Assembly (NCBI RefSeq): GCF_900188025.1
Contig: NZ_FZNO01000003.1
Location: forward strand, 1-64,000
Reading direction: 5' to 3'
Source of the DNA: Blastococcus mobilis
Lineage (GTDB): Bacteria > Actinomycetota > Actinomycetes > Mycobacteriales > Geodermatophilaceae
Length of the DNA stretch: 64,000 nt
A model generated the notes under the pieces. That model had not been told where the DNA came from. It saw nothing but the letters and a program-made list of their open reading frames with translations, and did no database searches. This document shows, piece after piece, positions 1-9,500 of the stretch; position 1 is the stretch's first letter, and each line of letters opens with the position of its first letter. A program made the translations under genes and the position numbers.

Positions 1-456
1 CGGGTTCTCGGTGGTGGCCGCGATGAGGCTGACGATCCGGTCCTCGACCGCTGACAGCAGGGAGTCCTGCTGGGTCTTGGAGAAGCGGTGCACCTCGTCG
101 ATGAACAGCACCGTGCGACGGCCGGCGTAGGTGAGCTCCCGCTTGGCCGCGGTGATGACCGCGCGGACCTCCTTGACGCCGGAGTCCAGCGCCGAGAGCT
201 GCACGAACTGCCGCTTGGTGGCCAGCGAGATGACGTGCGCGAGCGTCGTCTTGCCGGTGCCCGGCGGGCCGTACAGGACCAGCGACATGGGCTCGTCGGA
301 CTCCACCAGCCGCCGCAGCGGGGCCCGGTCACCGAGCAGGTGCTGCTGGCCCACGACCTCGTCGAGCGCGCGGGGCCGCATGCGCACCGCGAGCGGTGCG
401 CCCGGGTCGACGGGCGCCGGCCCGCCCTCCTCTGGCGCGTCGAACAGCGATGTCAC
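1..456 (-). CDS. rarA: RarA/MgsA replication-associated recombination ATPase (3' end off window)
   Basis: AAA+ ATPase of the clamp-loader branch that acts at stalled replication forks. Only the first 152 codons are present; the rest lies beyond the left edge. Visible are the Walker A loop GPPGTGKTT at about residues 63-71 and the Walker B/sensor run [11 protein letters not shown] at about 117-127, followed by the [10 protein letters not shown] segment typical of RarA. The GTG start at 456 gives the family N terminus MTSLFD. It is divergent from the aldo/keto reductase, whose start is only about 30 bases away, so the promoters must overlap. Confidence 0.93.
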   Translation of the reverse strand, partial: MTSLFDAPEEGGPAPVDPGAPLAVRMRPRALDEVVGQQHLLGDRAPLRRLVESDEPMSLVLYGPPGTGKTTLAHVISLATKRQFVQLSALDSGVKEVRAVITAAKRELTYAGRRTVLFIDEVHRFSKTQQDSLLSAVEDRIVSLIAATTENP

Positions 457-485
457 GGTTCCCGACGCTACCCGCGGGGCACGAC

Positions 486-1352
486 ATGCCCGTGAAGAAG
501 CGACGCATCGGGGACGTGACGGTCAGCGCGATCGGCCTCGGAGCGATGCCCCTCTCCACCAAGTCCGACCGGCCCTCACGGGAGGACGCCGTCGGCGTCG
601 TCCACGCCGCCTTGGACGCCGGGGTGACGCTGATCGACACCGCCGACGCCTACGCCCGCGACGAGTCGGAGTTCGGGCACAACGAGACGCTGGTCGCCGA
701 GGCGCTCGCGTCCTACGGCCCCGGTGCGGCGGACGTGCTGGTCGCGACCAAGGGCGGCCACACCCGCCAGGGCACGGACTGGGGCCTGGACGGCTCGTCG
801 GCCTACCTGCGCCGGGCCGCCGAGGACTCGCTGCGACGGCTGGGTGGGGACGCGATCGGGCTCTACCAGTACCACCGGCCCGACCCCGAGACGCCGTGGG
901 AGGAGTCGATGGGCGCGCTGCGGGCGCTGGTCGACCACGGGCTGGTGCGCATGGTCGGGGTCTCCAACGCCGACATCGCGCAGATCGACGTCGCCCGCTC
1001 GGTGATCGGTGACGCCTTCGTGAGCGTGCAGAACCAGTTCTCGCCGGGCTGGCGGTTCTCTGCCGACGAGCTCGAGCACTGTGCGACGCACGGATTGGCC
1101 TTCATCCCGTGGAGCCCGTTCGGGGGCGTGAGCGCGGCCGGCTCGCTGGACTCCGCCGCCCCGGCGTTCGCGGAGGTCGCCGACGAGCTGGGCGTCTCGG
1201 TGTACCGGGTGGCGCTGGCCTGGCACCTGGCGCAGGCCGACGTCGTGCTGCCCATCCCCGGGGCCTCACGGGCGGCGTCCATCCAGGACTCCGCGGCGGC
1301 CGCCGACCTCACGCTCACTTCCGACCAACTGGCCCGCCTGAACGCCGGCTGA
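486..1352 (+). CDS. Aldo/keto reductase
   Basis: Probable cytosolic NADPH-dependent oxidoreductase of the AKR superfamily, about 288 residues, the normal size. The catalytic tetrad can be placed: Asp and Tyr in [10 protein letters not shown], Lys in LVATKGGHT and His in [10 protein letters not shown]. The late [16 protein letters not shown] segment matches the cofactor-binding end of the barrel. ATG 486 is preferred because it starts the conserved beta-hairpin ([17 protein letters not shown]); ATG 450 would overlap the rarA start region. Substrate cannot be deduced. It begins the accessory block between rarA and aspS. Confidence 0.88.
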   Translation: MPVKKRRIGDVTVSAIGLGAMPLSTKSDRPSREDAVGVVHAALDAGVTLIDTADAYARDESEFGHNETLVAEALASYGPGAADVLVATKGGHTRQGTDWGLDGSSAYLRRAAEDSLRRLGGDAIGLYQYHRPDPETPWEESMGALRALVDHGLVRMVGVSNADIAQIDVARSVIGDAFVSVQNQFSPGWRFSADELEHCATHGLAFIPWSPFGGVSAAGSLDSAAPAFAEVADELGVSVYRVALAWHLAQADVVLPIPGASRAASIQDSAAAADLTLTSDQLARLNAG

Positions 1353-1420
1353 CCGATGACTGCGGTGCATCCGCGCAGTCGTCTGCGTACGAGCACCGCA
1401 CGATCCGGGAGGTATGCGGG

Positions 1421-2020
1421 ATGGACACCGGCAGAAGCGAGATCGCCGAGCGGTACCGCCGGCGGGCGGACGCCTTCGAGGCGACGGTCGCGGCCGTCGG
1501 GGAGGAGGGCTGGGGCCGGCCGTCACCCTGCGCCGAATGGGACGCGCGGGACGTCGTACGGCACGTCGTCGACATGCACTCCGTGATGCTCCGGCCGTAC
1601 GGCAGGCAGCCGACGCCCGCGGACGTGGACGCCGACCCGCTCACCGCCTTCCGGACCGCCCGGGCGGACGTCGAGGCGGTCCTGGACGATCCCGACCTCG
1701 CCGGGCAGGTGACCGAGAGCCCCGCGGGCACGATGCCGGGGGCGGACATGGTCGATCGGGTGGTCAGCGAGGACATGGTGCTGCACCGCTGGGACCTGGC
1801 CCGGGCCACCGGTCAGGACGACACCATCGACCCGGCGGAGCTGGAGCGCATGTGGCCGGCCCTGCAGGAGATCCCCGACGTCATGCGCGTGCCTGGAGCG
1901 TTCGGCCCCGGCGTCACCGTCTTCGGCCCGGTCGTCGAGGTGCCCGACGACGCCCCGCTCCAGCACCGGGCGCTCGGCCTCCTCGGTCGCGACCCCGCTT
2001 GGAGGCCGCCCGCCGGCTGA
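1421..2020 (+). CDS. TIGR03086-type DinB-like metal-binding protein
   Basis: A 199-residue protein of the DinB/mycothiol maleylpyruvate isomerase N-terminal superfamily (TIGR03086-like). These are four-helix bundles that bind a divalent metal and in several members use mycothiol as cosubstrate. The metal histidines are visible in VVRHVVDMHS and VLHRWDLARATGQ, and the Asn/Pro-Cys-x-x-Trp entry motif appears as PSPCAEWDARDVV. ATG 1421 has a GGGAGG ribosome site ten bases upstream. It follows the aldo/keto reductase by about 70 bases and may share its transcript. Exact activity is unknown. Confidence 0.8.
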   Translation: MDTGRSEIAERYRRRADAFEATVAAVGEEGWGRPSPCAEWDARDVVRHVVDMHSVMLRPYGRQPTPADVDADPLTAFRTARADVEAVLDDPDLAGQVTESPAGTMPGADMVDRVVSEDMVLHRWDLARATGQDDTIDPAELERMWPALQEIPDVMRVPGAFGPGVTVFGPVVEVPDDAPLQHRALGLLGRDPAWRPPAG

Positions 2021-2039
2021 GGGCAGTCAGGCCGCCGAG

Positions 2040-2099
2040 TGAGCAGTTGGTGCCGCCGACACGCGTGGACACGCCCGCACGACCGACCACTACTGCTCA
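2040..2099. repeat. 60-bp inverted-ended repeat, left copy
   Basis: A 60-bp unit that begins TGAGCAGTTGGTG and ends with ACTGCTCA, so its termini are inverted repeats (TGAGCAGT/ACTGCTCA). A second 60-bp copy in the same orientation lies at 3075-3134; the two match at about 50 of 60 positions. The inner part repeats CGACACG/GGACACG. The two copies bracket the broken DUF559 gene. Confidence 0.75.
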
Positions 2100-2183
2100 G
2101 CCGGTGGATCCACACGTCCCGCCGTTGTCCACGGATGGCGAAACGGTCCCCATCGACGGTCACGCACGCCCGACGCTCCGCAG

Positions 2184-3052
2184 ATGGACTCCTCGGAGCT
2201 GCCGCCCTCCTACACCCGGCAGCAGGCACTGGCCGCCGGACTGACCAGGTCGCAGCTCAGGACGGACGGAGTCCGGGTGAGTCGCGGCGCCTACGTCTCC
2301 CGTTCGGTGCCGCTCGGCGTGTTCGCTGCGTGCTGTGCGCTGTTCCCGGTCCTGCCCTCGGCGGCCGTCTTCTCGCACGCCACGGCGGCCGCGTTGCTCG
2401 GTGCACCCGTGCCGCACGACTGGCCCTGGCCGTGAGTCTGCCGCCGGGTGTCTACCGACCACGGCGGCGCCGCGTCCGCGCGCACGTCCGGGACCTGACC
2501 GACGAGGACGTCGTCCACCACCGCGGGCTGCCGCTGACCAGCGGACCGCAGACCTGGCTGGACCTCGCCACGCTGGTGCCACCACCGGAACTGCTGGCCG
2601 TCGGCGACGACCTCATGCGGCGAGGTCACCTGCACCCGACTGCCCTGGCCCGTCGCCTCGAGCGGGCATCGGGAGCACGCGGGATCGTGTTCGCCCGGCG
2701 GCTGGCACCGCTGCTCACCCCGTCGGCTGCCTCGCGTCCGGAGAGCCTGGTCCGGTACGCGCTCATCGACAGCGACCTCCCCGACCCGGAGGTCCAGGTG
2801 CCGGTCCTGAGCGTGCGGGGACGGCCCGTCGCGCACGCCGACCTGGGCTACTCGCGCTGGAAGGTCGCCCTCGAGTACGAAGGCCGGCACCATGCCGAAC
2901 GCGGCCAGTTCGACCGAGACCTCGAGCGGTACTCGCTGATGGCGGCCGACGGCTGGCTCGTCCTGCGATTCGGACGCGGCGTCCTGGGACGCCTCCACGC
3001 CGTCGTCGAGCGGACGCGTCGGGCCTTGGTCAGCCGGGGCGCCACCTGGTGA
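2184..3052 (+). pseudogene. AbiEi-N/DUF559 endonuclease-like gene, broken by one-base frameshift
   Basis: Two frames together encode one protein of about 290 residues. The first, from ATG 2184, reads MDSSELPPSYTRQQALAAGL (AbiEi-like winged-helix start) and stops at 2433-2435. The second, entered near 2424, reads LAVSLPPGVYRP onward to 3052. Adding one base in the CCC run at 2424-2426 restores HDWP-LAVSLPPG. The C-terminal half has the DUF559/Vsr-like nuclease core: SRPESLVR, HADLGYSRWKVALEYEG and DRDLERYSLMAADGWLVLRF, with acidic residues as expected for PD-(D/E)XK folds. It lies inside two 60-bp repeats. A sequencing error is the main alternative to a true pseudogene. Confidence 0.8.
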
Positions 3053-3074
3053 AGCTCAGCGCCGACCAGCCGAC

Positions 3075-3134
3075 TGAGCAGTTGGTGTCGCCGACACGGG
3101 CCGACACGCCCGGCCGAGCGACCGGAACTGCTCA
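3075..3134. repeat. 60-bp inverted-ended repeat, right copy
   Basis: Second copy of the 60-bp element, beginning TGAGCAGTTGGTG and ending AACTGCTCA. Here the terminal inverted repeat is nine bases, TGAGCAGTT/AACTGCTCA. It starts 22 bases after the DUF559 stop codon and ends just before the convergent aminotransferase gene. Confidence 0.75.
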
Positions 3135-3151
3135 CTCGACGGCAGCGACGC

Positions 3152-4240
3152 TCAGCGGCCGAGGACGTCCTCGAGCGCGGCCAGCACGAGCGCCACCTTG
3201 TCGGGGGTGGCGTTGGCGCCCATGAGCCCGATCCGCCAGACCGTGGTCGCGTGGGCGCCCACTCCCCCGCCGATCTCGATGTCGAAGCGTTCCAGCAGCT
3301 CCTTGCGCACGGCGGCCGAGTGGACGCCGTCGGGCACCTTCACCGTGGTCAGCTCCGGCAGCCGGTACCCCTCCGCGGCGAACAGCTCGAGCCCCAACTC
3401 CTGCAGGCCGGCGTGCAGCAGCCGTCCGGCCTCCTCGTGGCGGGCGTGGACGGCGTCCAGTCCCTCGTCGAGGATCCGGCCCAGGCCCGCATGCAGGGAC
3501 ACGACCATGCCCGTGGGCGCGGTGTGGTGGTAGGTCCGGCCGGACCCCGTGGCCTCGCCTGCGTACCCACCCAGCAGACCGAGGTCGAGGTACCAGCTCT
3601 GCGGCTTCCCGATCCGCCGCCCCCACGCCCGATCGCTGATGGTGAAGGGCGCCAGGCCGGGTGCGACACCCAGGCACTTCTGCGAGCCGGAGTAGGCCAG
3701 GTCGACACCCCAGTCGTCCAGCTGGACCGGGATGCCACCGAGCGAGGTCACGCAGTCGGCGAGCAGCAACGCATCGCCCTTGCCGGCCCCGAGCGGCTCG
3801 AGGTCGGACCGGACGCCGGTGGAGGTCTCGGCGTGGACGGCGGCGATCACCTTCGGGGCGGGATGCGCGGCCAGCACCCGCTCGGCGTCGACCGGCTGTC
3901 CCCACTCGTGGTCCACCCGGACGACCTGGGCGCCGCACCGGGAGGCGACCTCGACCATGCGCTCGCCGAAGAGCCCGTTCACCGCGACGACGACGACGTC
4001 GCCGGGGCCCACGGTGTTGACGAACGCCGCCTCCATGCCCGCCGAGCCGGTCGCGGACAGCGGCAGAGTGCGGCGGTTCGCCGTTCCGAAGACGTGCCGG
4101 AGCCGGTCCGAGGTCTCGTCGAGGATCGCCAGGAACACCGGGTCGAGGTGCCCGAGCAGCGGCTGCCCGAGGGCCACCGTGGCCTCCGGGTAGGGGTTGG
4201 ACGGTCCGGGTCCGAGGAGGGTACGGGCGCGCAGCGACAT
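3152..4240 (-). CDS. PLP-dependent alanine-glyoxylate/serine-pyruvate aminotransferase family protein
   Basis: Class-V fold-type-I aminotransferase of 362 residues, close to the usual 360-400. The N-terminal LLGPGPSNPYPEATVALGQP and HLDPVF signature is typical of alanine-glyoxylate/serine-glyoxylate enzymes. The cofactor aspartate lies in LLLADCVTSLGGIP and the Schiff-base lysine in YSGSQKCLGVAPGLA; the substrate-binding YHHTAPTGMV and RIGLMGANA near the end also fit. ATG 4240 is preferred (GGGGGC upstream); an earlier in-frame start at 4273 would overlap the caspase gene. It lies ten bases after the caspase stop on the same strand, so it may be cotranscribed. Amino donor is not known. Confidence 0.87.
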   Translation of the reverse strand: MSLRARTLLGPGPSNPYPEATVALGQPLLGHLDPVFLAILDETSDRLRHVFGTANRRTLPLSATGSAGMEAAFVNTVGPGDVVVVAVNGLFGERMVEVASRCGAQVVRVDHEWGQPVDAERVLAAHPAPKVIAAVHAETSTGVRSDLEPLGAGKGDALLLADCVTSLGGIPVQLDDWGVDLAYSGSQKCLGVAPGLAPFTISDRAWGRRIGKPQSWYLDLGLLGGYAGEATGSGRTYHHTAPTGMVVSLHAGLGRILDEGLDAVHARHEEAGRLLHAGLQELGLELFAAEGYRLPELTTVKVPDGVHSAAVRKELLERFDIEIGGGVGAHATTVWRIGLMGANATPDKVALVLAALEDVLGR

Positions 4241-4250
4241 GCCCCCGACG

Positions 4251-6254
4251 TTATCGGGAGCCGATCGGGTCACCCTCGAGCCGCCGGCCCGTGCGCGCCT
4301 GGGAGAGGTAGCAACCGGCCAGCGAGCAGACGACCGACACCAGTGCCACCACGGTCGCTCGGGCGTCGACCGGAAAGTTGTCGATGACCAGCGCCTGGAC
4401 GTGGCCCGATGCCACCCACACGGCGAGAACGGTCGCGGTGGCCAGCCCGAACAACCGCTGGGCGCGGTCGAGGTCCAGGACCACCACGGGGAAGCAGACG
4501 GCGGCCAACAGCAGCGCCGGTTCGTTGAACGTCAGCCACGGCGACGCCTCGTCCTGCGCGGTCAGCCAGGCCGCGAGGCCACCGACGACGAGCAGCACAC
4601 CGCTGAAGGCGCGCCAGTCGCTCCGGACTCCCGGGCGGGCGCGCAGGGACGGTTGCCGGAGCACCACGACCGCGCCGCCCAGGAGGACGACGGCGCCGAG
4701 CAGCGTCGCCCACCACCCCGGCCCTGGCATCTCACTCGTCTCCGGGGTGCGGAAGTAGGCCCAGGTCGCCAGCACCAGGTCCAGCTGGCTCAGAGCCGCA
4801 CCGCCGACCATCCCTCCGGCCAGCGCGACCCCCCACGCGGCGGTTCCCCGCACGACCAGCAACTGGAAGGCGACCAGGAGCGGCAACCCCGCCCCGATCA
4901 CCCAGGAGATCCAGTGGATGCCGTTCTGGAAGTCCGCGGCCACGACCGTGTACGTGCTCTCGAACACCAGGAACCGCGACAGCAGCAGGAGGACGCCGCC
5001 GACCAGGGTGACCGTCAGGAGGAGCGGGAGCGCCCCCGGGGGCTGCGCCTGTGCTGCGTCGTCCGGCCCGGCCGCTCGACCCCGTGTGCGCCCGTCCACC
5101 GTCGGGCCCGCGGGTGTCGCGGATCTCCTCGGCGTGGCCGAGGCGTCGGGTGGCGGCGCCTTCGCGGTCACCGGAGGTCTCCTCGCCGGACCGGAGACAC
5201 CCGAGGCGGCCCCGGTGGTGACCGCCGCAGGTCCTCCCGGAGCCTGCACGGCCCGGGTCTCGGCTGCGGGCTCGCGAACGGTCCGCTCGGAGGACGTCCC
5301 GCCGTCGAGTCCCAGCCGCTCCTGGAGCCCGGACGCGGCGGCTGCGACCGAGCGGCTGTCGTCCGCGGCCAGCACGGCCAGCTGCTCCGCGACCGCCGCG
5401 CGGACGATGTCGTTGCCCGCCCGGTGCAGGTGCTCCAGCTCCTGCACGGCGCTCAGCCGCTGTGCGGCGATCGGGCTCTCGATCACGTGCTGCAGGTGCA
5501 CCGGCAGCGTCCAGTGCACGTTGCGGGCGATGAGGATCCGCCCGTCGACGTCCTCCTGCTTCTTCGGCCGCTGCTGCGGCATCTCGGTCGTCACCCGGTC
5601 GTACACGTAGCTGTACAGCTCGTCGAGCGCGATGTCGCCGTCCTCGTCCAGGTCGGCGGCGCCGCTGCTGATCGCCTCGACCAGGTACCGCGTGAAGACC
5701 GACGACGTCCCGGTGCCGCGCAGGTCGTCGCCCTCGAAGGCGTACTGCGTGGCGTCGGAGGCGGTCAGCACCGCCCGGCCCTTGCCCTGGAAGCGCTCCA
5801 GCGTCTGGACGCCCTCGTCGGCCTTGGCGCGCCGCCCGGACGGGAACGCCCCGCTGTAGCAGCAGTCGAGGATCAGCACCTTGCGCCGCGACGCCGAGGC
5901 GTCCATCGCGTCGTTGAGCTGGGCCCCGGAGATGGCGGTGAACATCAGCGCCGAACGGCGGGTGTTGGTCATCGCGAGGTAGAGGCGGCCCTCGTCGTCC
6001 TTCAGCCCGTGCCCGGTGAAGTAGAGCAGCGTCAGGTCGTCGCGCCGGGCCCCGGTGTAGAAGTCCGCGATCGCCTCACCGACCACGTGGTGCGGTTGGT
6101 TGACCAGCATCGTGACGTCGAAGCCCGCGACGGCCGGGTCCTCGAGGACCGCGGCCAAAGCTTCCGCGTCGTGCTCGGGCGCCGCCAGCCGACGCAACCC
6201 GCCGTCCGCGTACTCGTACGTGGCGACGACCAGCGCCTTGCGGCCGGCGGCCAT
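4251..6254 (-). CDS. Caspase-fold (C14) protease with C-terminal multi-pass membrane domain
   Basis: A 667-residue protein. Residues 1 to about 250 form a caspase/orthocaspase domain with catalytic His82 in LLYFTGHGLKDDEG and Cys132 in LILDCCYSGAF, both dyad residues intact. A helical segment and a Pro/Ala/Arg-rich linker (about 330-405) follow. The C-terminal third contains roughly eight hydrophobic stretches, beginning LPLLLTVTLVGGVLLLLS, that should anchor it in the membrane. It lies three bases after an EACC1-like gene, the pairing described for actinobacterial conflict systems in which proteases act as effectors. Inference: a membrane-tethered, conditionally activated protease causing growth arrest or death. 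No substrate is evident. Confidence 0.88.
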   Translation of the reverse strand: MAAGRKALVVATYEYADGGLRRLAAPEHDAEALAAVLEDPAVAGFDVTMLVNQPHHVVGEAIADFYTGARRDDLTLLYFTGHGLKDDEGRLYLAMTNTRRSALMFTAISGAQLNDAMDASASRRKVLILDCCYSGAFPSGRRAKADEGVQTLERFQGKGRAVLTASDATQYAFEGDDLRGTGTSSVFTRYLVEAISSGAADLDEDGDIALDELYSYVYDRVTTEMPQQRPKKQEDVDGRILIARNVHWTLPVHLQHVIESPIAAQRLSAVQELEHLHRAGNDIVRAAVAEQLAVLAADDSRSVAAAASGLQERLGLDGGTSSERTVREPAAETRAVQAPGGPAAVTTGAASGVSGPARRPPVTAKAPPPDASATPRRSATPAGPTVDGRTRGRAAGPDDAAQAQPPGALPLLLTVTLVGGVLLLLSRFLVFESTYTVVAADFQNGIHWISWVIGAGLPLLVAFQLLVVRGTAAWGVALAGGMVGGAALSQLDLVLATWAYFRTPETSEMPGPGWWATLLGAVVLLGGAVVVLRQPSLRARPGVRSDWRAFSGVLLVVGGLAAWLTAQDEASPWLTFNEPALLLAAVCFPVVVLDLDRAQRLFGLATATVLAVWVASGHVQALVIDNFPVDARATVVALVSVVCSLAGCYLSQARTGRRLEGDPIGSR

Positions 6255-6257
6255 GGC

Positions 6258-6632
6258 TCACGCCGGCTGATGGCGTCGGACGAAGGTCTCGATCAGGTCG
6301 GCCCGCTCGACCGGTGTGGCGTGGCTCAACTCCAGGGTGTCGCCGTCGATGGTGACCGTGACCTTGTGCGCCCCGTCCCGCCGCGAGAGCCACTCCCGGA
6401 TCGTGGCGATGACGGTCACGAAGACGCCGCCACCGCTGCTGAGGGTCACCAGCCACTCGGTCAGCGACGCGGCCGCACCGGACTTCGCCCCGTCCGGCGC
6501 CGGCGCGCCGGCGACCGGTGTCACCTCGTCGACGTCGAGTTCCCGCAACTCGTTGCGCAGCTGCCGGCCGAGGCGCTCCCGGTCCTCCGCATCCGTGCTC
6601 GGATCCGGTTGCAGGACGACCGTGAGCTCCAC
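6258..6632 (-). CDS. EACC1-like effector-associated constant component
   Basis: A 124-residue protein starting MELTVVLQPDPS and followed by a charged segment (DRERLGRQLRNELRELDVDEVTP). A central hydrophobic stretch (LSSGGGVFVTVIATIREWLSRR) precedes a C-terminal small beta domain (VTVTIDGDTLELSHATP). This layout matches my knowledge of Effector-Associated Constant Component 1, a small membrane-associated partner of trypsin- or caspase-type effectors in multicellular bacteria. The partner caspase starts four bases downstream, so the two should be translated together. The assignment rests on pattern and context, not on a search. Confidence 0.7.
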   Translation of the reverse strand: MELTVVLQPDPSTDAEDRERLGRQLRNELRELDVDEVTPVAGAPAPDGAKSGAAASLTEWLVTLSSGGGVFVTVIATIREWLSRRDGAHKVTVTIDGDTLELSHATPVERADLIETFVRRHQPA

Positions 6633-6690
6633 GGCCCGGATGGTCCGCCGCTACCGGACCGCCGACAAGGGCCTTGCGCCCCCGCGGCGC

Positions 6691-8466
6691 TCAGTGCGCC
6701 GGGTTCGTGGGACCGGGCGCTCCGGGCTCCCCCGGCAGCGCCGGCTCCTCCGGCTTCGCGTCGATGCCGGCCTCCTTGCGCTGCGCCTCGGTGATCGGCG
6801 TCGGCGCACCGGTCAGCGGGTCGAACCCGGCACCGGTCTTCGGGAAGGCGATGACCTCGCGGATGGACTCGACACCCGAGAGCAGCGCGGAGAGCCGGTC
6901 CCAGCCGAGCGCGGCGCCGGCGTGCGGCGGCGGGCCGTAGGCGAAGGCCTCGAGGAAGAAGCCGAACCGCTCGCGGGCCTCCTCGCGGGACATGCCGAGG
7001 GTCTCGAAGACCCGCTCCTGCAGCCCGGCGTCGTGGATACGGACCGAGCCGCTCAGCACCTCGTTGCCGTTGATCACCATGTCGTAGGCGTCGGACAGGG
7101 CCGCGCCCTTGTCGTCGGCGAACCGCTCCCGCCACTCGGGCGTGGGCGAGGTGAACGGGTGGTGCATGAAGGTCCAGGAGCCGTCCTCGGTCTCCTCGAA
7201 CATGGGGAAGTCGACGACGAACAGGAACGACCAGGTGCCGGGCTCGATGAGCTCCAGACGCTTGGCGATCTCGTTGCGGGCCGCGCCCAGCAGCTCCTGC
7301 GAGGTGCGGCGGGCACCGGCGGCGAAGAAGACGCAGTCGCCCGGCTTCGCGCCCACGGCCTCGACCAGGCCCGCGCGCTCGGCGTCGGAGATGTTCTTGG
7401 CCACCGGCCCGCCGAGGGTGCCGTCCTCCGCGATCGTCACGTAGGCCAGCCCCCGCGACCCGCGCGACTTCGCCCAGTCCTGCCAGGCGTCGAACGCGCG
7501 TCGCGGCTGCGAGCCACCGCCGGGCATCACGACGGCGCCGACGTAGGGCGCCTGGAAGACGCGGAACGGCGTGTCGGCGAAGTACTCGGTGAGCTCGGTC
7601 AGCTCGATGCCGAACCGCAGGTCGGGCTTGTCCGACCCGAAGCGGTCCATCGCCTCGCGGTAGGTCATCCGCGGTATCTCGGGCACGTCGTAGGCGGCGA
7701 GCTCCTGCCACAGCGCCCGGACGACGTCCTCGGCGACCGCCAGCACGTCGTCGCGCTCCACGAAGCTCATCTCGAAGTCGAGCTGGGTGAACTCCGGCTG
7801 CCGGTCGGCGCGGAAGTCCTCGTCCCGGAAGCAGCGGGCGATCTGGTAGTAGCGCTCGAGCCCGCCGATCATGAGCAGCTGCTTGAACAGCTGCGGCGAC
7901 TGCGGCAGGGCGTACCACTTGCCCGGCTGCAGCCGAACGGGGACGACGAAGTCGCGGGCCCCCTCGGGCGTGGATCGCGTCAGCGACGGCGTCTCCACCT
8001 CGACGAACCCGTGCGAGGCCATCACGCCGCGGGCGATCCGGTTGACCTCCGACCGCAGCCGAAGGGCCTTCGCCGGGCCCTGCCGCCGCAGGTCGAGGTA
8101 CCGGTACTTGTAGCGGACGTCGTCGGACGCGGCGTGGTCGGTCTCGATCGGGAAGGGCAGGGGCGCCGAGGCCGACAGCACCTCCAGGGACGACGTGGCC
8201 ACCTCGATCTCACCGGTCGGCAGCTCGGGGTTCTCGTTGCCCTCGGGACGGCGGCGCACCTCGCCGGTGACCAGGACGCAGTACTCGTTGCGCAGGTGGT
8301 GGGCCTCCTCCTCGCGGACGACCACCTGGACGTAGCCCGAGGCGTCCCGCAGATCGAGGAAGACGACCCCGCCGTGGTCGCGGCGGCGGGCCACCCAGCC
8401 GGCGAGGGTGACGGTGGTTCCGGCGTCGGCCGCGCGCAGCGTGCCGGCGTCGTGGGTGCGAAGCAC
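6691..8466 (-). CDS. aspS: Aspartyl-tRNA synthetase
   Basis: Class II synthetase of 591 residues charging tRNA-Asp (and in many actinobacteria also tRNA-Asn). The N-terminal OB-fold anticodon domain reads [24 protein letters not shown]. Motif 1 is around [20 protein letters not shown], motif 2 is [20 protein letters not shown], and motif 3 is [15 protein letters not shown] near the C terminus. The bacterial GAD insertion lies between motifs 2 and 3. The last 40 residues are a Pro/Glu-rich tail ([19 protein letters not shown]). It is the last gene of an MBL-hisS-AKR-aspS string. Confidence 0.97.
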   Translation of the reverse strand: MLRTHDAGTLRAADAGTTVTLAGWVARRRDHGGVVFLDLRDASGYVQVVVREEEAHHLRNEYCVLVTGEVRRRPEGNENPELPTGEIEVATSSLEVLSASAPLPFPIETDHAASDDVRYKYRYLDLRRQGPAKALRLRSEVNRIARGVMASHGFVEVETPSLTRSTPEGARDFVVPVRLQPGKWYALPQSPQLFKQLLMIGGLERYYQIARCFRDEDFRADRQPEFTQLDFEMSFVERDDVLAVAEDVVRALWQELAAYDVPEIPRMTYREAMDRFGSDKPDLRFGIELTELTEYFADTPFRVFQAPYVGAVVMPGGGSQPRRAFDAWQDWAKSRGSRGLAYVTIAEDGTLGGPVAKNISDAERAGLVEAVGAKPGDCVFFAAGARRTSQELLGAARNEIAKRLELIEPGTWSFLFVVDFPMFEETEDGSWTFMHHPFTSPTPEWRERFADDKGAALSDAYDMVINGNEVLSGSVRIHDAGLQERVFETLGMSREEARERFGFFLEAFAYGPPPHAGAALGWDRLSALLSGVESIREVIAFPKTGAGFDPLTGAPTPITEAQRKEAGIDAKPEEPALPGEPGAPGPTNPAH

Positions 8467-8513
8467 AGGTGGGGATCCTTCGGGTGGGTGGTGGGACGTC
8501 GACCGAGCGGGGG

Positions 8514-9500
8514 CTACCAGCGGTCGTGGACGTGGGCGCGGATGCGCTCGTCGTAGACGCGCTCGAGGTCGCTGAGCTGGGAGTCGGACAGGGGCGCCAG
8601 GGTGGCGGCCGCGACGTTGCCGCGGACCTGGGTGACGGTGCGGGCACCCGGGATGACGGCGGTGACGCCGGGCTGGTCGATCACCCAGCGCAGCGCGAAG
8701 GCGGCGGTCGGCACGGCGTCACCGGCGATCTCGGCCACCGCGCGGGCGGCGGCCACACCGACGTCGAACGGGACGCCGGAGAAGGTCTCGCCGACGTCGA
8801 AGGCCTCGCCGTGGCGATTGAAGTTCCGGTGGTCGTCGGCGGGGAACGTCGTCGACTCGTCGTACTTCCCGGTCAGCAGGCCGCTGGCCAGCGGCACGCG
8901 AGCGAGGATGCCGACGCCGGCCCGCTGGGCTGCCGGCAGCAGCTCCTCGAGCGGCTTGCGCCGGAAGATGTTGAGGATGACCTGGATGGTCTGCACGCCC
9001 GGGTGCTGGAGCGCGGTCATGCCCTCCTCGACCGTCTCGACCGACACGCCGTAGGCGGCGATCGCCTGCTCCTCGACCAGCGTGTCCAGGGTGTCGTAGA
9101 CCCGGTCGTCGGAGTAGACGGCCGTCGGCGGGCAGTGCAGCTGGACCAGGTCGAGGGTGTCGACGCCGAGGTTGCGGCGCGAGCGGTCGATCCACGCGCG
9201 CAGGTTGTCGGGCGTGTACTGCGCCGCCTCGAACGGGTCGGCGCGGCGGCCGGCCTTCGTGGCGACGAAGGGACGCTCCGCCCGCGGCGCGAGCGCCTTC
9301 CGGATGCGCTGCTCCGAGCGCCCGTCGCCGTACACGTCGGCGGTGTCCAGCAGGGTCACGCCGGCGTCGAGCGCGGCGTCGAGGACGTCGGCGGCCGCGT
9401 CGTCGTCGACGTCGCCCCAGTCACCGCCGAGCTGCCAGGTACCCAGCCCGATCACGCTGACGTCGGCGCCGGTGCGCCCCAGAGGTCGCTGTTCCATCAC
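8514..9500 (-). CDS. Aldo/keto reductase
   Basis: A 328-residue AKR-superfamily oxidoreductase, distinct from the one at the left edge. Catalytic residues are Asp and Tyr in [14 protein letters not shown], Lys in FVATKAGRR and His in [11 protein letters not shown]; the cofactor end reads [18 protein letters not shown]. Its ATG overlaps the hisS stop by four bases (ATGA), so it is translationally coupled to hisS, and it ends 47 bases before aspS. No link to tRNA charging is apparent. Confidence 0.9.
   Translation of the reverse strand: MMEQRPLGRTGADVSVIGLGTWQLGGDWGDVDDDAAADVLDAALDAGVTLLDTADVYGDGRSEQRIRKALAPRAERPFVATKAGRRADPFEAAQYTPDNLRAWIDRSRRNLGVDTLDLVQLHCPPTAVYSDDRVYDTLDTLVEEQAIAAYGVSVETVEEGMTALQHPGVQTIQVILNIFRRKPLEELLPAAQRAGVGILARVPLASGLLTGKYDESTTFPADDHRNFNRHGEAFDVGETFSGVPFDVGVAAARAVAEIAGDAVPTAAFALRWVIDQPGVTAVIPGARTVTQVRGNVAAATLAPLSDSQLSDLERVYDERIRAHVHDRW

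Noticed and set aside
4197-6794. 865-codon open frame on the plus strand
   Set aside because: It is antisense to the caspase and EACC1 genes. High GC leaves the opposite strand open; the translation is Arg/His/Gln-rich without domains.
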